A stretch of DNA of 64,000 bases from Pseudomonas sp. BN102 (GCF_029871245.1 NZ_SSON01000073.1:89257-153256); one strand, 5' to 3'. Shown: positions 18,376-27,981, numbered from the stretch's first letter. Notes: generated by a model from the sequence alone, not told the origin. Translations and numbers: made by a program.

Positions 18376-19854
18376 TCAGCCCTCTACCTGCTCATCCAGC
18401 AACGGCAGCCCCGCCGCCCGCTCCAGCAGGTCATTGGGCAGGCTCTTGCTGGCGCGGGCGCCGAGGAGCTTGAGGTTCTCCACCCGGCTGATCAGGTTGC
18501 CTCGGCCTTCCACCAGCTTGTTGCGGGCGTTGGCGTAGGCCTTGTCCAGCTGCTGCAGGCGGCTACCCATCTCGTCCAGATCCTGGACGAAGGCGACGAA
18601 CTTGTCGTACAGCGCCCCGGCGCGCTCGGCGATCTCGCGGGCGTTCTGGCTCTGCCGCTCCTGGCGCCAGAGGCTGTCGATCACCCGCAGGGTGGCCAGC
18701 AATGTGGTCGGGCTGACGATCACGATGTGCTGCTCGAAGGCCTCCTGGAACAGGCCGGGGTCGGCCTGCAGGGCGGCGGCGAAGGCGGCTTCTATGGGCA
18801 CGAAGAGCAATACGAAGTCCAGGCTGTGCAGCCCCTCCAGGCGCTGGTAGTCCTTCACCGACAAGCCCTTGAGGTGGCTGCGCAGCGACAGCACATGCTG
18901 CTTCAGGGCCAGGCTACGGGCGGCTTCGTCTTCCGCGGCGATCAACGCCTGATAGGCGGTCAGGCTGACCTTGGCGTCCACCACCACCTGCTTGTCCCCC
19001 GGCAGCTGGATCAGCACGTCGGGCTGGAAACGCTCGCCCTCGGCACTCTTCAGGCTGACCTGGGTCTGGTACTCCCGGCCCTTCTCCAGGCCGGCATGCT
19101 CCAGGACCCGCTCCAGCACCAGCTCGCCCCAGTTGCCCTGGGTCTTCTGCCCTTTCAGGGCGCGGGTGAGGTTGGTGGCTTCGTCGCCCAGGCGCTGGTT
19201 GAGCTGCTGCAGGCGCTCCAGCTCCTTGCCCAGGGAGAAGCGTTCGCGGGCTTCCTGTTGATAGCTTTCCTCCACCCGTTTCTCGAAGGCCTGGATGCGT
19301 TCCTTGAGCGGGTCGAGCAATTGGCCGAGGCGCTGCTGGCTGGTTTCGGCGAAGCGCTGCTCGCGTTCGTCGAAGATCTTCCCGGCGAGCTCGGCGAACT
19401 GTGCGCGCAGGTCGTCACGGGCGGCCTGCAGGTCGCCCAGGCGTTGCTCGTGGGCGTCGCGCTGCTCCCTCAGCTCGGCTTCCAGGCCGGCACGTTCGGC
19501 GGCCAGGCGGCGCAGTTCGGCTTCCTTGCGCTCGCGCTCCTGGTTCCAGGCCTGCAGGGCCTCGCGGGCGCTCTGACGCTCGACGCCGAGCAGCTCGGAC
19601 TCGCGGCGCAGGGCCGCCAATTCGGCCTGCTGGGCGGCATTGAGATGGCCGAGTTCGCGGTTTTCCTCGCGGCTGTCGTCCAGTTGCACGGCCAGCCCGT
19701 CCTGCGCCAGTTGGGCATTGGCCAGACGCTCTTCCAGCAGGGCCTGTTCGGCCTGCAAGGAGGAGAGGCGCCGGTGTTGCTGCCAAGCCAGGCCGAGCAG
19801 AGGTAAAGCGGCGGCGAAAAGGCCGATCAGCAGGTTGGGGATATCGATGGGCAT
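18376..19854 (-). CDS. rmuC: DNA recombination protein RmuC
   Basis: 492 aa. One N-terminal membrane helix (LLIGLFAAALPLLGLAWQQH) is followed by a long coiled coil (about residues 30-220, rich in Leu, Glu, Gln and Arg) and then the RmuC nuclease-like core. The core has TQGNWGELVLERVLEHAGL and VVVDAKVSLTAYQAL. RmuC limits inversions and duplications at short inverted repeats in E. coli; the fold is related to restriction-type endonucleases. The start at 19854 gives the membrane helix at the N-terminus. The longer ORF upstream overlaps the next gene and is rejected. Confidence 0.93.
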   Translation of the reverse strand: MPIDIPNLLIGLFAAALPLLGLAWQQHRRLSSLQAEQALLEERLANAQLAQDGLAVQLDDSREENRELGHLNAAQQAELAALRRESELLGVERQSAREALQAWNQERERKEAELRRLAAERAGLEAELREQRDAHEQRLGDLQAARDDLRAQFAELAGKIFDEREQRFAETSQQRLGQLLDPLKERIQAFEKRVEESYQQEARERFSLGKELERLQQLNQRLGDEATNLTRALKGQKTQGNWGELVLERVLEHAGLEKGREYQTQVSLKSAEGERFQPDVLIQLPGDKQVVVDAKVSLTAYQALIAAEDEAARSLALKQHVLSLRSHLKGLSVKDYQRLEGLHSLDFVLLFVPIEAAFAAALQADPGLFQEAFEQHIVIVSPTTLLATLRVIDSLWRQERQSQNAREIAERAGALYDKFVAFVQDLDEMGSRLQQLDKAYANARNKLVEGRGNLISRVENLKLLGARASKSLPNDLLERAAGLPLLDEQVEG

Positions 19855-19906
19855 GAGCGACTCCGCGCTGGAATGGCGGGAGTATACCCAGCCGCTGGCG
19901 GTGCTA

Positions 19907-20317
19907 TCAGGATTGCAGCGGGAGGCGGCTGAGCAGGCGCTTGGCTTCGTGGGAGCCCTGGGCCGCGGCCTGTTCCAGCCAGTGGCGGGCCTGCTGAGGT
20001 TCATTGATGCGCGGAAGGGCGCACAGGCGGCCCAGCTCCAGCTGCGCGCGGCGGTCGCCGGCGCGGGCGGCCTGACGCAGCATATCCAGGCCGATGCGGC
20101 GATCGCGATTGTTGCCGCAGTCGCGACAGAGCATCTGGCCCAGGCGGCTCTGCGCCGCCACCACCCCTTCCCGCGCCGGCTGCTTGAGCAACTGGCCGGC
20201 GAAACGCTTCACGCTCGGCGCCTGGCCCAGGCGTGGGCTGTCCAGCAGCCATAGGGCGACGCGCGTCGGCAGGGTTTGCGCAGTGGAAACGGAATCGGCG
20301 GGTACGCGGTACTTCAT
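19907..20317 (-). CDS. Sel1/TPR-like repeat protein
   Basis: 136 aa. Two or three Sel1-like helical repeats are visible, for example AAQSRLGQMLCRDCGNNRDRRIGLDMLRQAARAG-type and ARHWLEQAAAQGSHEAKRLL, each with the small-residue pattern of SLRs. No signal peptide is obvious. The start MKYRVPADS at 20317 is a guess on sequence character; no clear SD precedes it, and an ORF extension to 20425 is possible. SLR proteins scaffold protein-protein contacts. The 5' end faces the unusual 575-bp gap with DnaA-box-like sites. Confidence 0.7.
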   Translation of the reverse strand: MKYRVPADSVSTAQTLPTRVALWLLDSPRLGQAPSVKRFAGQLLKQPAREGVVAAQSRLGQMLCRDCGNNRDRRIGLDMLRQAARAGDRRAQLELGRLCALPRINEPQQARHWLEQAAAQGSHEAKRLLSRLPLQS

Positions 20318-20892
20318 GAATTGGGGGCAGGCAGCCGGAAAGGCGCGCAACTCTACTCCTTTTTTTTGCCAGGTAAAGTCTTGCAATTGCCGCAGGTCGC
20401 GATCTAGAGCAAGTGCTCGGGACAATCCACAGAAGCTGTGGATAACTCTGTGAAGAAGATGCTCGAAACGTCACCAAGTGCTTGTGGATCGGGGCCTCCA
20501 CTCAAACTGATGATTTTTTCACCAATCAAAAAATTCCTTATTTTTCATGTAGTTACGAAATCATCACAAAGAATCAAGCGCTTAGCGAGTAATCCAGGAG
20601 TCTTTTGCGAAGCTGCTTCGCGACTGTGCACAACTGTCGGTTGTCAATACCCGGCTCGCCCCTTTACGGGGCATTCGACCCGAAAATCCAGCTGCAGCCT
20701 GTGTTGCACGGGCGTTCCAGACAGCGACAAATGGCGCGAAAAGGGGCTCCGGAAACATTTCCCAAGCTGGTACTGACGTCCTTCTGCGCCAACTCTGTGC
20801 ACAACTTCATCACCCACTTGTACAAGCCAGCCTCCCCGTCTCGTCGGGAAGGACCTTAGAATACCCAGCCACGCCCAGCCGACCCCGCGCCC
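20318..20892. other. 575-bp intergenic region with AT-rich core and DnaA-box-like sites
   Basis: This gap separates the divergent Sel1-like and GreA/B-like genes. It contains a perfect DnaA box TGTGGATAA (20437-20445) facing a 7/9 box (20423-20431) across five bases, another 7/9 box at 20483-20491, and two identical TGTGCACAA sites (20625-20633, 20796-20804) that fit the relaxed consensus TTNTNCACA. An AT-rich stretch, far below local GC, spans about 20505-20580. The short ORFs in the gap have no codon-use support. Confidence 0.55.
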
Positions 20893-21375
20893 ATGGACAA
20901 AGCCCATATCCACCGCCTGATCCTCGACAAGCTCGGCGCCGACCTGCAGCTGCTGCAGCGCGCCGCGCAGACCGCCTACGAGGCGGCGACCCACGCGGAG
21001 AACATCGCCGAAAACAAATACGACACCCTCGGCCTGGAGGCCTCCTACCTGGCTACCGGCCAGGCCCGCCGCGCCGCCGAGATCAAACAAGCGCTGAGCC
21101 TGTTCGAGAGCCTCAGCCTGCGTCCCTTCGATCCCGCCCGGGGCATCCAGCTAAGTGCCCTGGTGGTGCTGGCCAACGAGGACGGCGGCGAGCAGTGGCT
21201 GTTCCTCGGCCCCGAGGCCGCCGGTCTGAAGGTGGTGGACCAAGGCCGGGAGATCACCGTGATCAGCCCCCGCTCGCCCCTGGGCCAGGCCCTGCTGGGC
21301 AAGGCCGAAGGCGCCGAGGTGGCTGTCGTCATCGGCAATGGCACTCAGACGTTCGAGGTGCTGGAGGTACACTGA
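20893..21375 (+). CDS. GreA/GreB family elongation factor-like protein
   Basis: 160 aa. An N-terminal helical hairpin (about residues 1-75, LLQRAAQTAYEAATHAENIA) takes the place of the Gre coiled coil. The C-terminal FKBP-like domain carries ITVISPRSPLGQALLGKAEG, a hallmark of Gre C-termini (PF01272). The acidic tip residues of true GreA are not obvious, so RNA-cleavage stimulation is uncertain. Such factors act in the secondary channel of RNA polymerase. The start ATG follows a weak SD. Confidence 0.8.
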   Translation: MDKAHIHRLILDKLGADLQLLQRAAQTAYEAATHAENIAENKYDTLGLEASYLATGQARRAAEIKQALSLFESLSLRPFDPARGIQLSALVVLANEDGGEQWLFLGPEAAGLKVVDQGREITVISPRSPLGQALLGKAEGAEVAVVIGNGTQTFEVLEVH

Positions 21376-21403
21376 ATGCGCCGTCCAACGCTTCGGAGGC
21401 CCC

Positions 21404-21805
21404 ATGGTCCAGCAACGTCGCCGCATCCTGCGCATCAGCTTCAACCCATTGGTCCTGACCCTCAGCGTCGCGCTGGGGGTGTGGCTCGGTTTCATCGCCA
21501 TAGGCCTGACCGGCTACCTCGGCTACAAGGTCTACATGGCCGACGCCCAGGCCCCCGTCAGCCAGGTCTTCACTCCGCCTCCCGCCCAGCCGGCGCCTGC
21601 CCCTGCACCGCCTGAGGTCAGCGAAGAGCGCCTGCAGAAGTACGAAGGGAACTACAACGCCACCCAGCGCGCAGACAACGAGCGCCTGCAGAGGCTGGAG
21701 GAACAGCGCCGGCTGAGCGATACCAAATGCCAGTTCTGGACCGAGCAGTACCGCAACGCGCCTACCGACAAGGCCCGCCGCAACATGGAGCAGGAGTGCA
21801 AGTAG
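21404..21805 (+). CDS. hypothetical membrane-anchored protein
   Basis: 133 aa. One transmembrane helix spans about residues 15-40 (LVLTLSVALGVWLGFIAIGL), then comes a Pro/Ala-rich linker (TPPPAQPAPAPAPPEV) and a charged helical tail with two cysteine positions (DTKCQFWTEQY and a C-terminal CK). SD CGGAGG lies five bases before the ATG. It follows the Gre-like gene by 28 bases, so they may share a transcript. No function is assigned; similar small conserved proteins occur in other pseudomonads by memory. Confidence 0.75.
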   Translation: MVQQRRRILRISFNPLVLTLSVALGVWLGFIAIGLTGYLGYKVYMADAQAPVSQVFTPPPAQPAPAPAPPEVSEERLQKYEGNYNATQRADNERLQRLEEQRRLSDTKCQFWTEQYRNAPTDKARRNMEQECK

Positions 21806-21806
21806 C

Positions 21807-22181
21807 GGCACCCGTGCCCTGTCGGGAGGCCGCCGGCTGCGCATCGAGGACCTGGCCGGACACCGCCAGATAGTGGTTGCCAGCCGTGACCCGGAGCAGC
21901 AGGCGCCCCGCTTCCTCCAGGCCCACCGGCACTGGCGCACCGACAATCACACCGCCGCCTTGAGCCTGATGCAATGCGGGCTCGGCTGTGGCCTGCTGCC
22001 CTATTCCCTGGTGCAACCCTACCTGGCCGCCGGGAGCCAGGTGCAGGTGGAGCTGGACAATGTCACCGACGCCTTTCACCTCTGGGTCGACGTGGTCTGG
22101 TCCAACAGCCGCCCACTGGGCCTGGGCGCCCGTCACTTCATCGAGCTGATGCGCGCGCGGCCACCACGACGTCCCGTCTGA
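21807..22181 (+). pseudogene. LysR-type regulator, C-terminal remnant
   Basis: An open frame of about 124 codons begins at the end of the preceding gene and reads as the effector domain of a LysR regulator: LRIEDLAGHRQIVVAS, then RTDNHTAALSLMQCGLGCGL and a final FIELMRA. The N-terminal helix-turn-helix and first half of the effector domain are missing, and no start codon with RBS is present. It is a 5'-deleted remnant whose left breakpoint lies at the stop of the neighbouring gene. Confidence 0.75.
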
Positions 22182-22289
22182 TTCCACGCCGCCAACCGAC
22201 CAAAGGCATCCTGCTTCAAGCGACCGTCATATTGCCCTGACTAGACTCTGGGGGTGCGTCCTACACTTTGGCGCCAGAGGCGGTTCGCA

Positions 22290-22475
22290 ATGGGTCCCGA
22301 AATCTTCATAGCCTTGATGGTCATGGGTTGGCTGTTGGCAGCGGTGGCGCTGCTCTGGGCCATGCTCAGGATCTCCCACCATCACCACCATCATCACGAC
22401 CGGCCTTCGCCGCCCCACTCCTCGCGCTCGTTCCGGCGGCACAAGGTGAAGGGTTCTCCGGTTATTCCGCACTGA
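22290..22475 (+). CDS. small membrane protein with a seven-histidine run
   Basis: 61 aa. A single helix spans residues 4-27 (EIFIALMVMGWLLAAVALLWAML), then ISHHHHHHHDRP with seven consecutive His (30-36), then a basic tail (SRSFRRHKVKG). A weak SD precedes the ATG. The hydrophobic-to-basic layout fits a real inner-membrane small protein with the tail in the cytoplasm. A histidine run can bind Ni, Zn or Cu, but nothing near the gene names a metal. Function unknown. Confidence 0.6.
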   Translation: MGPEIFIALMVMGWLLAAVALLWAMLRISHHHHHHHDRPSPPHSSRSFRRHKVKGSPVIPH

Positions 22476-22483
22476 AGATTCCC

Positions 22484-22521
22484 GTAGGAGCGATTTCAAT
22501 CGCGAATGAATTCGCTCACGG
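22484..22521. repeat. REP-like palindrome, copy 3
   Basis: GTAGGAGCGATTTCAATCGCGAATGAATTCGCTCACGGGC-type sequence, with a GCGAATGAATTCGC core in reverse order to copies 1 and 2. Intergenic. Confidence 0.65.
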
Positions 22522-22560
22522 GCTATGTCGCGCTTCTCTCATCTCCCCGGCAGATTTACC

Positions 22561-22631
22561 TAGGTTGCGGCTGAGCTGGCGGGGTCGAGCCTGAGCCTCG
22601 TTGGGCTTCGCTGCGCTCTGCCCAACCTACA
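22561..22631. repeat. long imperfect palindrome, copy 2
   Basis: TAGGTTGCGGCTGAGC at the left and GTTGGGCTTCGC...CCCAACCTAC at the right. It is diverged from the other copies in the left arm. It lies about 50 bases downstream of the dnaE2 stop and may help end that transcript. Confidence 0.7.
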
Positions 22632-22678
22632 TGGAGCACGCAGGAAGCCGAGAGCAACGTGCAGCCATCTTCGCCTAT

Positions 22679-25600
22679 CTAATGAAAATCCCGACTTTTC
22701 ACATCGAGTCCTGAAAGCAGTGGCGTGAGGTCCTGCAGGCGGCGGGCGATCAGGTGGCGCACGCCGTCCACCGACTCCAGGCGGCCATCCACCTGCAGCA
22801 GCCGCGAACTCACCAGGACACGGCGCTGGCGTTCGGCCAGGTCGTTCCAGACCACCACATTGACCATGCCGTGCTCGTCTTCCAGGGTGACGAAGATCAC
22901 CCCGCTGGCGGTCTGCGGGCGCTGCCGGCCCACCACCAGGCCAGCGACGCTGACCTGCCGGCCGTGCTCCACCGCCGGCAGCTCCCGCGAGCTGCGGCAA
23001 CGCCGCTGGCGCAGTGCGCCGCGCAGCAGGGCCATGGGATGCGGCCCCAGGGTGGTCCCCAGCGTGGCGTAGTCGGCATGGAGGTCCTCGCCCACCGAAG
23101 GCAGCGGCAGCGCCACCTGCACTTCTTCCTGCGCCGGCAGGTCGGCGAAGAGCGGTGCCTGCACCTCCACGCCGGCCACTGCCCAGCGCGCCATGTGTCG
23201 GTGCCCTGCCAAGCCGCGCAGGGCGCTGGAATCGGCCAGCAGCTCACGGGCGCGGGCATCCAGATGGGCGCGCTCGCAGAGGTCGCCAACGCTGGCGAAG
23301 GGCCGCGCTTGCCGCGCCGCCTCGATGCGCCGCGCATCTTCTTCACGGAAGCCGCGCACCATGCGCAGCCCCAGGCGGATGGCCAGCTCATCGCCCTGCC
23401 CCACCGGCTCCAGGGAGCAGTCCCAGTCGGAATGCCGCACATCCACCGGGCGCACCTCGATGTGGTGGCGGCGGGCGTCCTGCAGCACCTGGTCGGGGCT
23501 GTAGAAGCCCATTGGCCAGCTGTTGATCAGGGCGCAGGCAAAGGCCGCCGGCTCGTGGCATTTCAGCCAGCAGCTGGCATAGGTGAGCAGGGCGAAACTG
23601 GCGGCGTGGGACTCGGGGAAGCCATAGCTGCCGAAGCCCTTGATCTGCTCGAAGATGCGCTCGATGAAGTCCTGTTCATAACCCTTGGCGAGCATGCGCG
23701 AGGTCAGCCGCTGGCGGTGGTGCTCCAGGCCACCGTGACGCTTCCAGGCCGCCATGTTGCGGCGCAGCTCATCGGCTTCGCCGGGGGTATAGTCGGCGGC
23801 GACTATCGCCAGCTGCATCACCTGCTCCTGGAACAGCGGCACGCCCAGGGTGCGCTCGAAGACGGGGATGAGTTCGTCCTTGGGATAGGTCACTTCCTCC
23901 TCTCCCTTCCGCCGGCGCAGGTAGGGATGGACCATGTTCCCCTGGATCGGCCCCGGCCTGACGATGGCGACCTGGATCACCAGGTCGTAGAAGGTCCTGG
24001 GTTTCAGACGCGGCAGCATGGACATCTGCGCCCGCGACTCGATCTGGAACACGCCCATGGTGTCGGCGCGGCTGATCATGTCGTAGGTGGCCTTGTCTTC
24101 CTGGGGCAGTTTCGCCAGGGTCCATTCGATGCCGCGATAGCGCTCGATCAGGGCGAAGCAGCGGCGTAGTGCGCTGAGCATGCCCAGGGCCAGCACATCC
24201 ACCTTGAGCAGGCCCACCAGGTCGAGGTCGTCCTTGTCCCACTGGATCACCGTGCGCTCGGCCATGCTGGCGTTTTCCACCGGCACCAGGCTGGACAGCG
24301 GCGCCTCGGAAATCACGAATCCGCCGGGATGCTGGGACAGGTGGCGGGGAAAGCCGATCAGCTCGGTGGTCAACGCCAGCACTCGGCGCAGCACAGGGCT
24401 TTCCGGGTCGAAGCCCACCTCGCGCAGGCGATCGGCAGGCGGCGCCTGGTCGCTCCAACTGCCGCAGCAGTCGGCCAGGGCGTTGACCTGGTCCGGCGGC
24501 AGGCCGAGGGCCTTGGCCACGTCGCGCACCGCACCGGCGCCGTGGTAGGTGCTGACCACCGCGGTGAGCGCGGCCCTGTCCCGTCCGTAGCGGCGAAACA
24601 CGTACTGGATGACCTCCTCGCGGCGCTCGTGCTCGAAGTCGACGTCGATGTCCGGCGGCTCGTTGCGCTCCTTCGACATGAAACGCTCGAACAGCATTTC
24701 AGTGCCGCCCTCGCACGGGTCCAGCTCGGTGATGCCCAAGGCGAAGCACACCACCGAGTTGGCCGCCGAACCGCGCCCCTGGCAAAGGATGTGCTGGCTG
24801 CGGGCGAACTCGACTATGTCGTGCACCGTAAGGAAGTAGCTCTCGTAGCCCAGCTCGACGATCAGCGCGAGTTCCTTCTCCACCAGCACCCGCGCCTTCT
24901 CGGGCGCCCCGTTGGGCCAGCGTCGGAGCAGTCCGCGCTCGGTGGCCACTCGCAGCCAGCTACTGGGGCTGTGGCCTTCGGGCACCAGTTCGTGGGGGTA
25001 CTGGTAGCGCAGCTGGCCCAGGTCGAAGCTGCAGCGGCGGGCGATGCGCACCGACTCGGCGAGCAGCTCCGGCGGGTAAAGCCCGGCCAGCACCTCGCGC
25101 CTGCGCAAGTGGTGCTCGCCATTGGGGAACAGCCGCTGCCCGGCCTCGGCCACCGTGCAGTGGTGGCGCACGGCGGTCATGCAATCCTGCAGGGCGCGGC
25201 GGCCACGGGCATGCATGTGCACATCGCCCGTCGCCACCGGCGGGATGCCCAGGCCTTCGGCCAGGGCCAACAGGCGCGTCAGCCGCCCGGCATCATCCGG
25301 GCCCTGGTGCAGTTCCACCGCCAGCCACAGGCGTTCGGGGAAGCAGTCGCGCAACCAGCGGCCATCGCGGTCGTCATCCTCTCGGTCGGGCACCCAGAGG
25401 GCCAGCAGGCCGTCGCTGGGCTCGGCCAGGTCCTCACGCAGCAAGCGGTACTCGCCCTTCTTCGCCCGACGCCGGGCCTGGGTGATGAGGCGGCAGAGGC
25501 GCTGGTAACCGGCCAGGTCCTCCACCAGCAGCACCAGCTTGGGCCCGCCTTCGACGCGCACTTCGCTGCCGATCACCAGAGGCAGCTCGCTGTCCTTCGA

Positions 25601-25762
25601 GGCTTGCCAGGCCCGGACCACGCCCGCCAGGGTGCATTCGTCGGTGATCGCCAGGGCCTGGTAGCCGTGGCGCGCGGCGCGCTGGAACAGCTCGCTGGCG
25701 CTGGAAGCCCCGCGCTGGAAGCTGAAGTTGGACAGGCAGTGCAGCTCGGCATAGGCGCTCAT
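22679..25762 (-). CDS. dnaE2: error-prone DNA polymerase DnaE2 (ImuC)
   Basis: 1027 aa, the normal DnaE2 length. The PHP domain starts [21 protein letters not shown]. The catalytic palm has [20 protein letters not shown] and the aspartates in [18 protein letters not shown]. The C-terminal OB fold ends near [14 protein letters not shown]. DnaE2 carries out SOS-dependent translesion synthesis with ImuA and ImuB, and lacks the beta-clamp motif of DnaE1 in most species. The ATG overlaps the imuB stop by four bases. It ends the LexA-controlled imuA-imuB-dnaE2 operon. Confidence 0.96.
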   Translation of the reverse strand: MSAYAELHCLSNFSFQRGASSASELFQRAARHGYQALAITDECTLAGVVRAWQASKDSELPLVIGSEVRVEGGPKLVLLVEDLAGYQRLCRLITQARRRAKKGEYRLLREDLAEPSDGLLALWVPDREDDDRDGRWLRDCFPERLWLAVELHQGPDDAGRLTRLLALAEGLGIPPVATGDVHMHARGRRALQDCMTAVRHHCTVAEAGQRLFPNGEHHLRRREVLAGLYPPELLAESVRIARRCSFDLGQLRYQYPHELVPEGHSPSSWLRVATERGLLRRWPNGAPEKARVLVEKELALIVELGYESYFLTVHDIVEFARSQHILCQGRGSAANSVVCFALGITELDPCEGGTEMLFERFMSKERNEPPDIDVDFEHERREEVIQYVFRRYGRDRAALTAVVSTYHGAGAVRDVAKALGLPPDQVNALADCCGSWSDQAPPADRLREVGFDPESPVLRRVLALTTELIGFPRHLSQHPGGFVISEAPLSSLVPVENASMAERTVIQWDKDDLDLVGLLKVDVLALGMLSALRRCFALIERYRGIEWTLAKLPQEDKATYDMISRADTMGVFQIESRAQMSMLPRLKPRTFYDLVIQVAIVRPGPIQGNMVHPYLRRRKGEEEVTYPKDELIPVFERTLGVPLFQEQVMQLAIVAADYTPGEADELRRNMAAWKRHGGLEHHRQRLTSRMLAKGYEQDFIERIFEQIKGFGSYGFPESHAASFALLTYASCWLKCHEPAAFACALINSWPMGFYSPDQVLQDARRHHIEVRPVDVRHSDWDCSLEPVGQGDELAIRLGLRMVRGFREEDARRIEAARQARPFASVGDLCERAHLDARARELLADSSALRGLAGHRHMARWAVAGVEVQAPLFADLPAQEEVQVALPLPSVGEDLHADYATLGTTLGPHPMALLRGALRQRRCRSSRELPAVEHGRQVSVAGLVVGRQRPQTASGVIFVTLEDEHGMVNVVVWNDLAERQRRVLVSSRLLQVDGRLESVDGVRHLIARRLQDLTPLLSGLDVKSRDFH

Positions 25763-27174
25763 GCGAACCAGCCGTGCAGCAGCAACGGCCCCTCCCCACC
25801 CACCGCCCGATAGGCCCAGCCGCGCTGGCCGCTGCGGGTTTCCACCAGGTAGTAATCGCGGCGCACGTCGCCACCGTCCCACCAGCCGGACTCGATGCGC
25901 TCGGGGCCGGCGAGCATGCGCAGGCCCTCCTCGCGCAGGGGCACGGGCTCGCGCAGCAGCCAGCCGGGGCGCGGCGGGCCGGACGCGAGCACGGCCTGCG
26001 GGCCGTCGCCGTCCAGTTGCCAGGCGCATTCGGGACGGTGGTCGGCGCGGGCAACGAGGTTATGCACAGCCTCGTCCCCCAGACGCGCACGCAATCGCTC
26101 GCGCAGCTGCTCCCAGGGCAGGGATTGCTGCGGGCGCTCGTCGAACAGCTCGCGGCGCTCCGGTACGAAGGCCGGCAGGTCCAGTGCCTGCAAGCGGAAG
26201 GCGCGCACCGGCGCCGGCACCTGCAACTGCTCCAGGCGCCCGCGTGCCAGTTCGAAGAGTATGGCCGCCTCGCGCTCGGCGCTGAGCAGGCCCACCGGCA
26301 CCCGGGTGTCGCTGAGGTCACGGTGCTCCAGGTACAGGGTGAAGCGTTGCACGCCGCTGTCGCGGCCGGCGAGGAAGGCGGCCAGGTCGGCGGTGAGGCG
26401 CCGCAGGGGGAAGAGCAGCGCCTGATGGGATTCCACCTCGAAGTTCAGCTCGATGCGCACGTCGAACGCGTCCGGCGGCCGGTAGCACTCCAGCGCCAGC
26501 GGCCGCTCGCCGAGCAGGCAGTCGAGGTGCTGCAGCACTTCGGCCGGAAAACGCCGGGCCACCGTCTCCCGTGGCAGCGCCAGCACCTGCTCCAGGTGGC
26601 GCAGGCCCATGCGGGCGAAGGCGGTGGCGGCCTCGCGAGCAAGGCCGGCGCGCTCTACCGGCATCCGCCCCAGAGCCTGGCGCAGCTCATCCTGGCTCGT
26701 CACCGCCAGGCCGTCGTAGGCATTGGCGAGCATGCGCGCCGCTGCCGGGTTGGGTGCGGCCACGATGCGGTGGCGAAAGCCCAGGGCCGCCAGCTCCCGA
26801 CGCAGACGCGCCTCGAAGCGCGGCCAGGGACCGAACAGGGCGAAGCTGGATTCCACCTCCAGCAGCAGGCAGCGCGGATAGCGCAGGCTGACCTGGGAGC
26901 TGAAGCGATAGGCCCAGGCGGCGAGCAACTGCTGCCAGTGCTCGATCCGGGCCGGGTCGTACTCGACCAGGGCGAAATCGCGGGTCAGGGCGTGGGCGGC
27001 GGTCAGCGACTGGCCGGGACGCAGGCCCAGCGCCTTGGCCGCCGGATTGAGTGCGCGCAGCACACGGCGTTGCGGCGAGCCGGTGACCAACGCCAGGGGC
27101 GCCTCGGGCTCGGGGTGACCGCGCAGCACGCCATCCAGCGCCAACTGCGGCAGCAGTATGCAGGCCCAGCGCAT
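25759..27174 (-). CDS. imuB: ImuB, catalytically degenerate Y-family polymerase-like protein
   Basis: 471 aa. The N-terminal palm-like region keeps the Y-family pattern ([24 protein letters not shown]), but the acidic residues of active UmuC/DinB polymerases are missing, as is usual for ImuB. ImuB bridges ImuA, DnaE2 and the beta clamp in the mutasome. The start [12 protein letters not shown] at 27174 is eight bases after imuA; a longer in-frame ORF overlaps imuA and is rejected. The 3' end overlaps dnaE2. Confidence 0.92.
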   Translation of the reverse strand: MRWACILLPQLALDGVLRGHPEPEAPLALVTGSPQRRVLRALNPAAKALGLRPGQSLTAAHALTRDFALVEYDPARIEHWQQLLAAWAYRFSSQVSLRYPRCLLLEVESSFALFGPWPRFEARLRRELAALGFRHRIVAAPNPAAARMLANAYDGLAVTSQDELRQALGRMPVERAGLAREAATAFARMGLRHLEQVLALPRETVARRFPAEVLQHLDCLLGERPLALECYRPPDAFDVRIELNFEVESHQALLFPLRRLTADLAAFLAGRDSGVQRFTLYLEHRDLSDTRVPVGLLSAEREAAILFELARGRLEQLQVPAPVRAFRLQALDLPAFVPERRELFDERPQQSLPWEQLRERLRARLGDEAVHNLVARADHRPECAWQLDGDGPQAVLASGPPRPGWLLREPVPLREEGLRMLAGPERIESGWWDGGDVRRDYYLVETRSGQRGWAYRAVGGEGPLLLHGWFA

Positions 27175-27181
27175 GGCGGCT

Positions 27182-27793
27182 TCACCGGGCCAGGGCGATG
27201 GGCGCCGCCGGCGGCAGGCCGCCGCGGCACTTGAGCACCCGCATCTGCGCCGGCCGGCCCTCGACGGCGATGCGCAGGGCCGCCGGCGAGGGGTTGAGGG
27301 CGGCCTCCAGCGGGCGGTAGGCAAAGGCCAGGGTCTGCCCGGTTTCGGCGGCCACCTGCAGCCGGCGCAGGGCGCGGTCGTCGGCCTGCTGCGGCCAGCA
27401 CAACACCGCGCCACAACTGCCCGAACGCAGACACTGCTCGGCCGCCCAGAGGGCGTCACGCCCACTGGCTTCCACCAGCGCCAGCCAGCGCAGGTCGACA
27501 CCGGCAGCCAGCCAGGCCTGGGGATAAGGGATATGCGGCGGCGCCACCAGCACCACCCGCTCGGCGCTGGCGGTCAGCCGTGCCAGGGTCGGCCAGAGCA
27601 GGTGCAGTTCGCCCAACCCCGTGGCCGGGGTGAGGATCTCGCTGAGCGCGGCCTCGGGCCAGCCACCGCTGGGCAGGGCCGCATCCAGGGCGGCAAGGCC
27701 GGTGGGCTGGTCGCTGGCCGGCTGCGCACTGGGCTGGCCCTTCCAGACCCGCCGTTCGTTGAGCAGGGCATCGAGGGCAACGACAGCGCCCAT
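27182..27793 (-). CDS. imuA: ImuA, SulA/RecA-like mutasome protein
   Basis: 203 aa. The sequence has the ImuA block TGLAALDAALPSGGWPEAALSEIL, which resembles a RecA core without a proper Walker A. ImuA interacts with RecA and supports SOS mutagenesis with ImuB and DnaE2. The start at 27793 (MGAVVALDALL) matches family N-termini; the longer ORF runs through the leader hairpin and the LexA box, so it cannot be the start. It is the first gene of the operon. Confidence 0.9.
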   Translation of the reverse strand: MGAVVALDALLNERRVWKGQPSAQPASDQPTGLAALDAALPSGGWPEAALSEILTPATGLGELHLLWPTLARLTASAERVVLVAPPHIPYPQAWLAAGVDLRWLALVEASGRDALWAAEQCLRSGSCGAVLCWPQQADDRALRRLQVAAETGQTLAFAYRPLEAALNPSPAALRIAVEGRPAQMRVLKCRGGLPPAAPIALAR

Positions 27794-27820
27794 CAGCGCC
27801 CGTCCGCGGAAGAGAAAAAC

Positions 27821-27843
27821 GGCAGCCCCAAGAATGGGCTGCC
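27821..27843 (-). promoter_or_regulatory. terminator-like hairpin in the imuA leader
   Basis: On the minus strand GGCAGCCC pairs with GGGCTGCC around a seven-base loop, and the stem is followed by G then five T. It lies between the LexA box and the imuA start, inside the expected 5' leader. It looks like an intrinsic terminator or attenuator. No other gene upstream needs it, because the aminopeptidase has its own hairpin at 27955-27981. Confidence 0.6.
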
Positions 27844-27893
27844 GATGGGGCCAATAAAAGCTACCGAGGCCATTAGGGGAAATCCTACAAATA

Positions 27894-27909
27894 CTGTATC
27901 TATATACAG
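27894..27909 (-). promoter_or_regulatory. LexA (SOS) box of imuA-imuB-dnaE2
   Basis: CTGTATCTATATACAG is a perfect CTGT-N8-ACAG operator, with an AT-rich centre. It lies about 100 bases upstream of imuA and on the minus strand is preceded by a possible -35 TTGACC (27931-27936). LexA binding here would repress the operon until DNA damage. Confidence 0.93.
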
Positions 27910-27954
27910 TTAATCGTACAGACCTCTCCCGGTCAATCGGGGAAAGACGGAAGG

Positions 27955-27981
27955 CCTGCGGGAGCACCCGGCTCCCGCAGG
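27955..27981 (-). terminator. terminator after the aminopeptidase gene
   Basis: An 11-bp perfect stem (CCTGCGGGAGC / GCTCCCGCAGG) with a five-base loop starts 16 bases after the stop codon. The following sequence is pyrimidine-rich (CTTCCGTCTTTCC) rather than a clean T run. Confidence 0.65.

Noticed and set aside
20438-20776. A 112-codon ORF in the gap between the Sel1-like and Gre-like genes.
   Set aside because: It spans the AT-rich and DnaA-box region, has no RBS or codon bias, and matches nothing recognised.
20318-20892. The chromosomal origin oriC.
   Set aside because: No dnaA, dnaN, rpmH or parAB gene is near; the boxes are reported as a cluster only.
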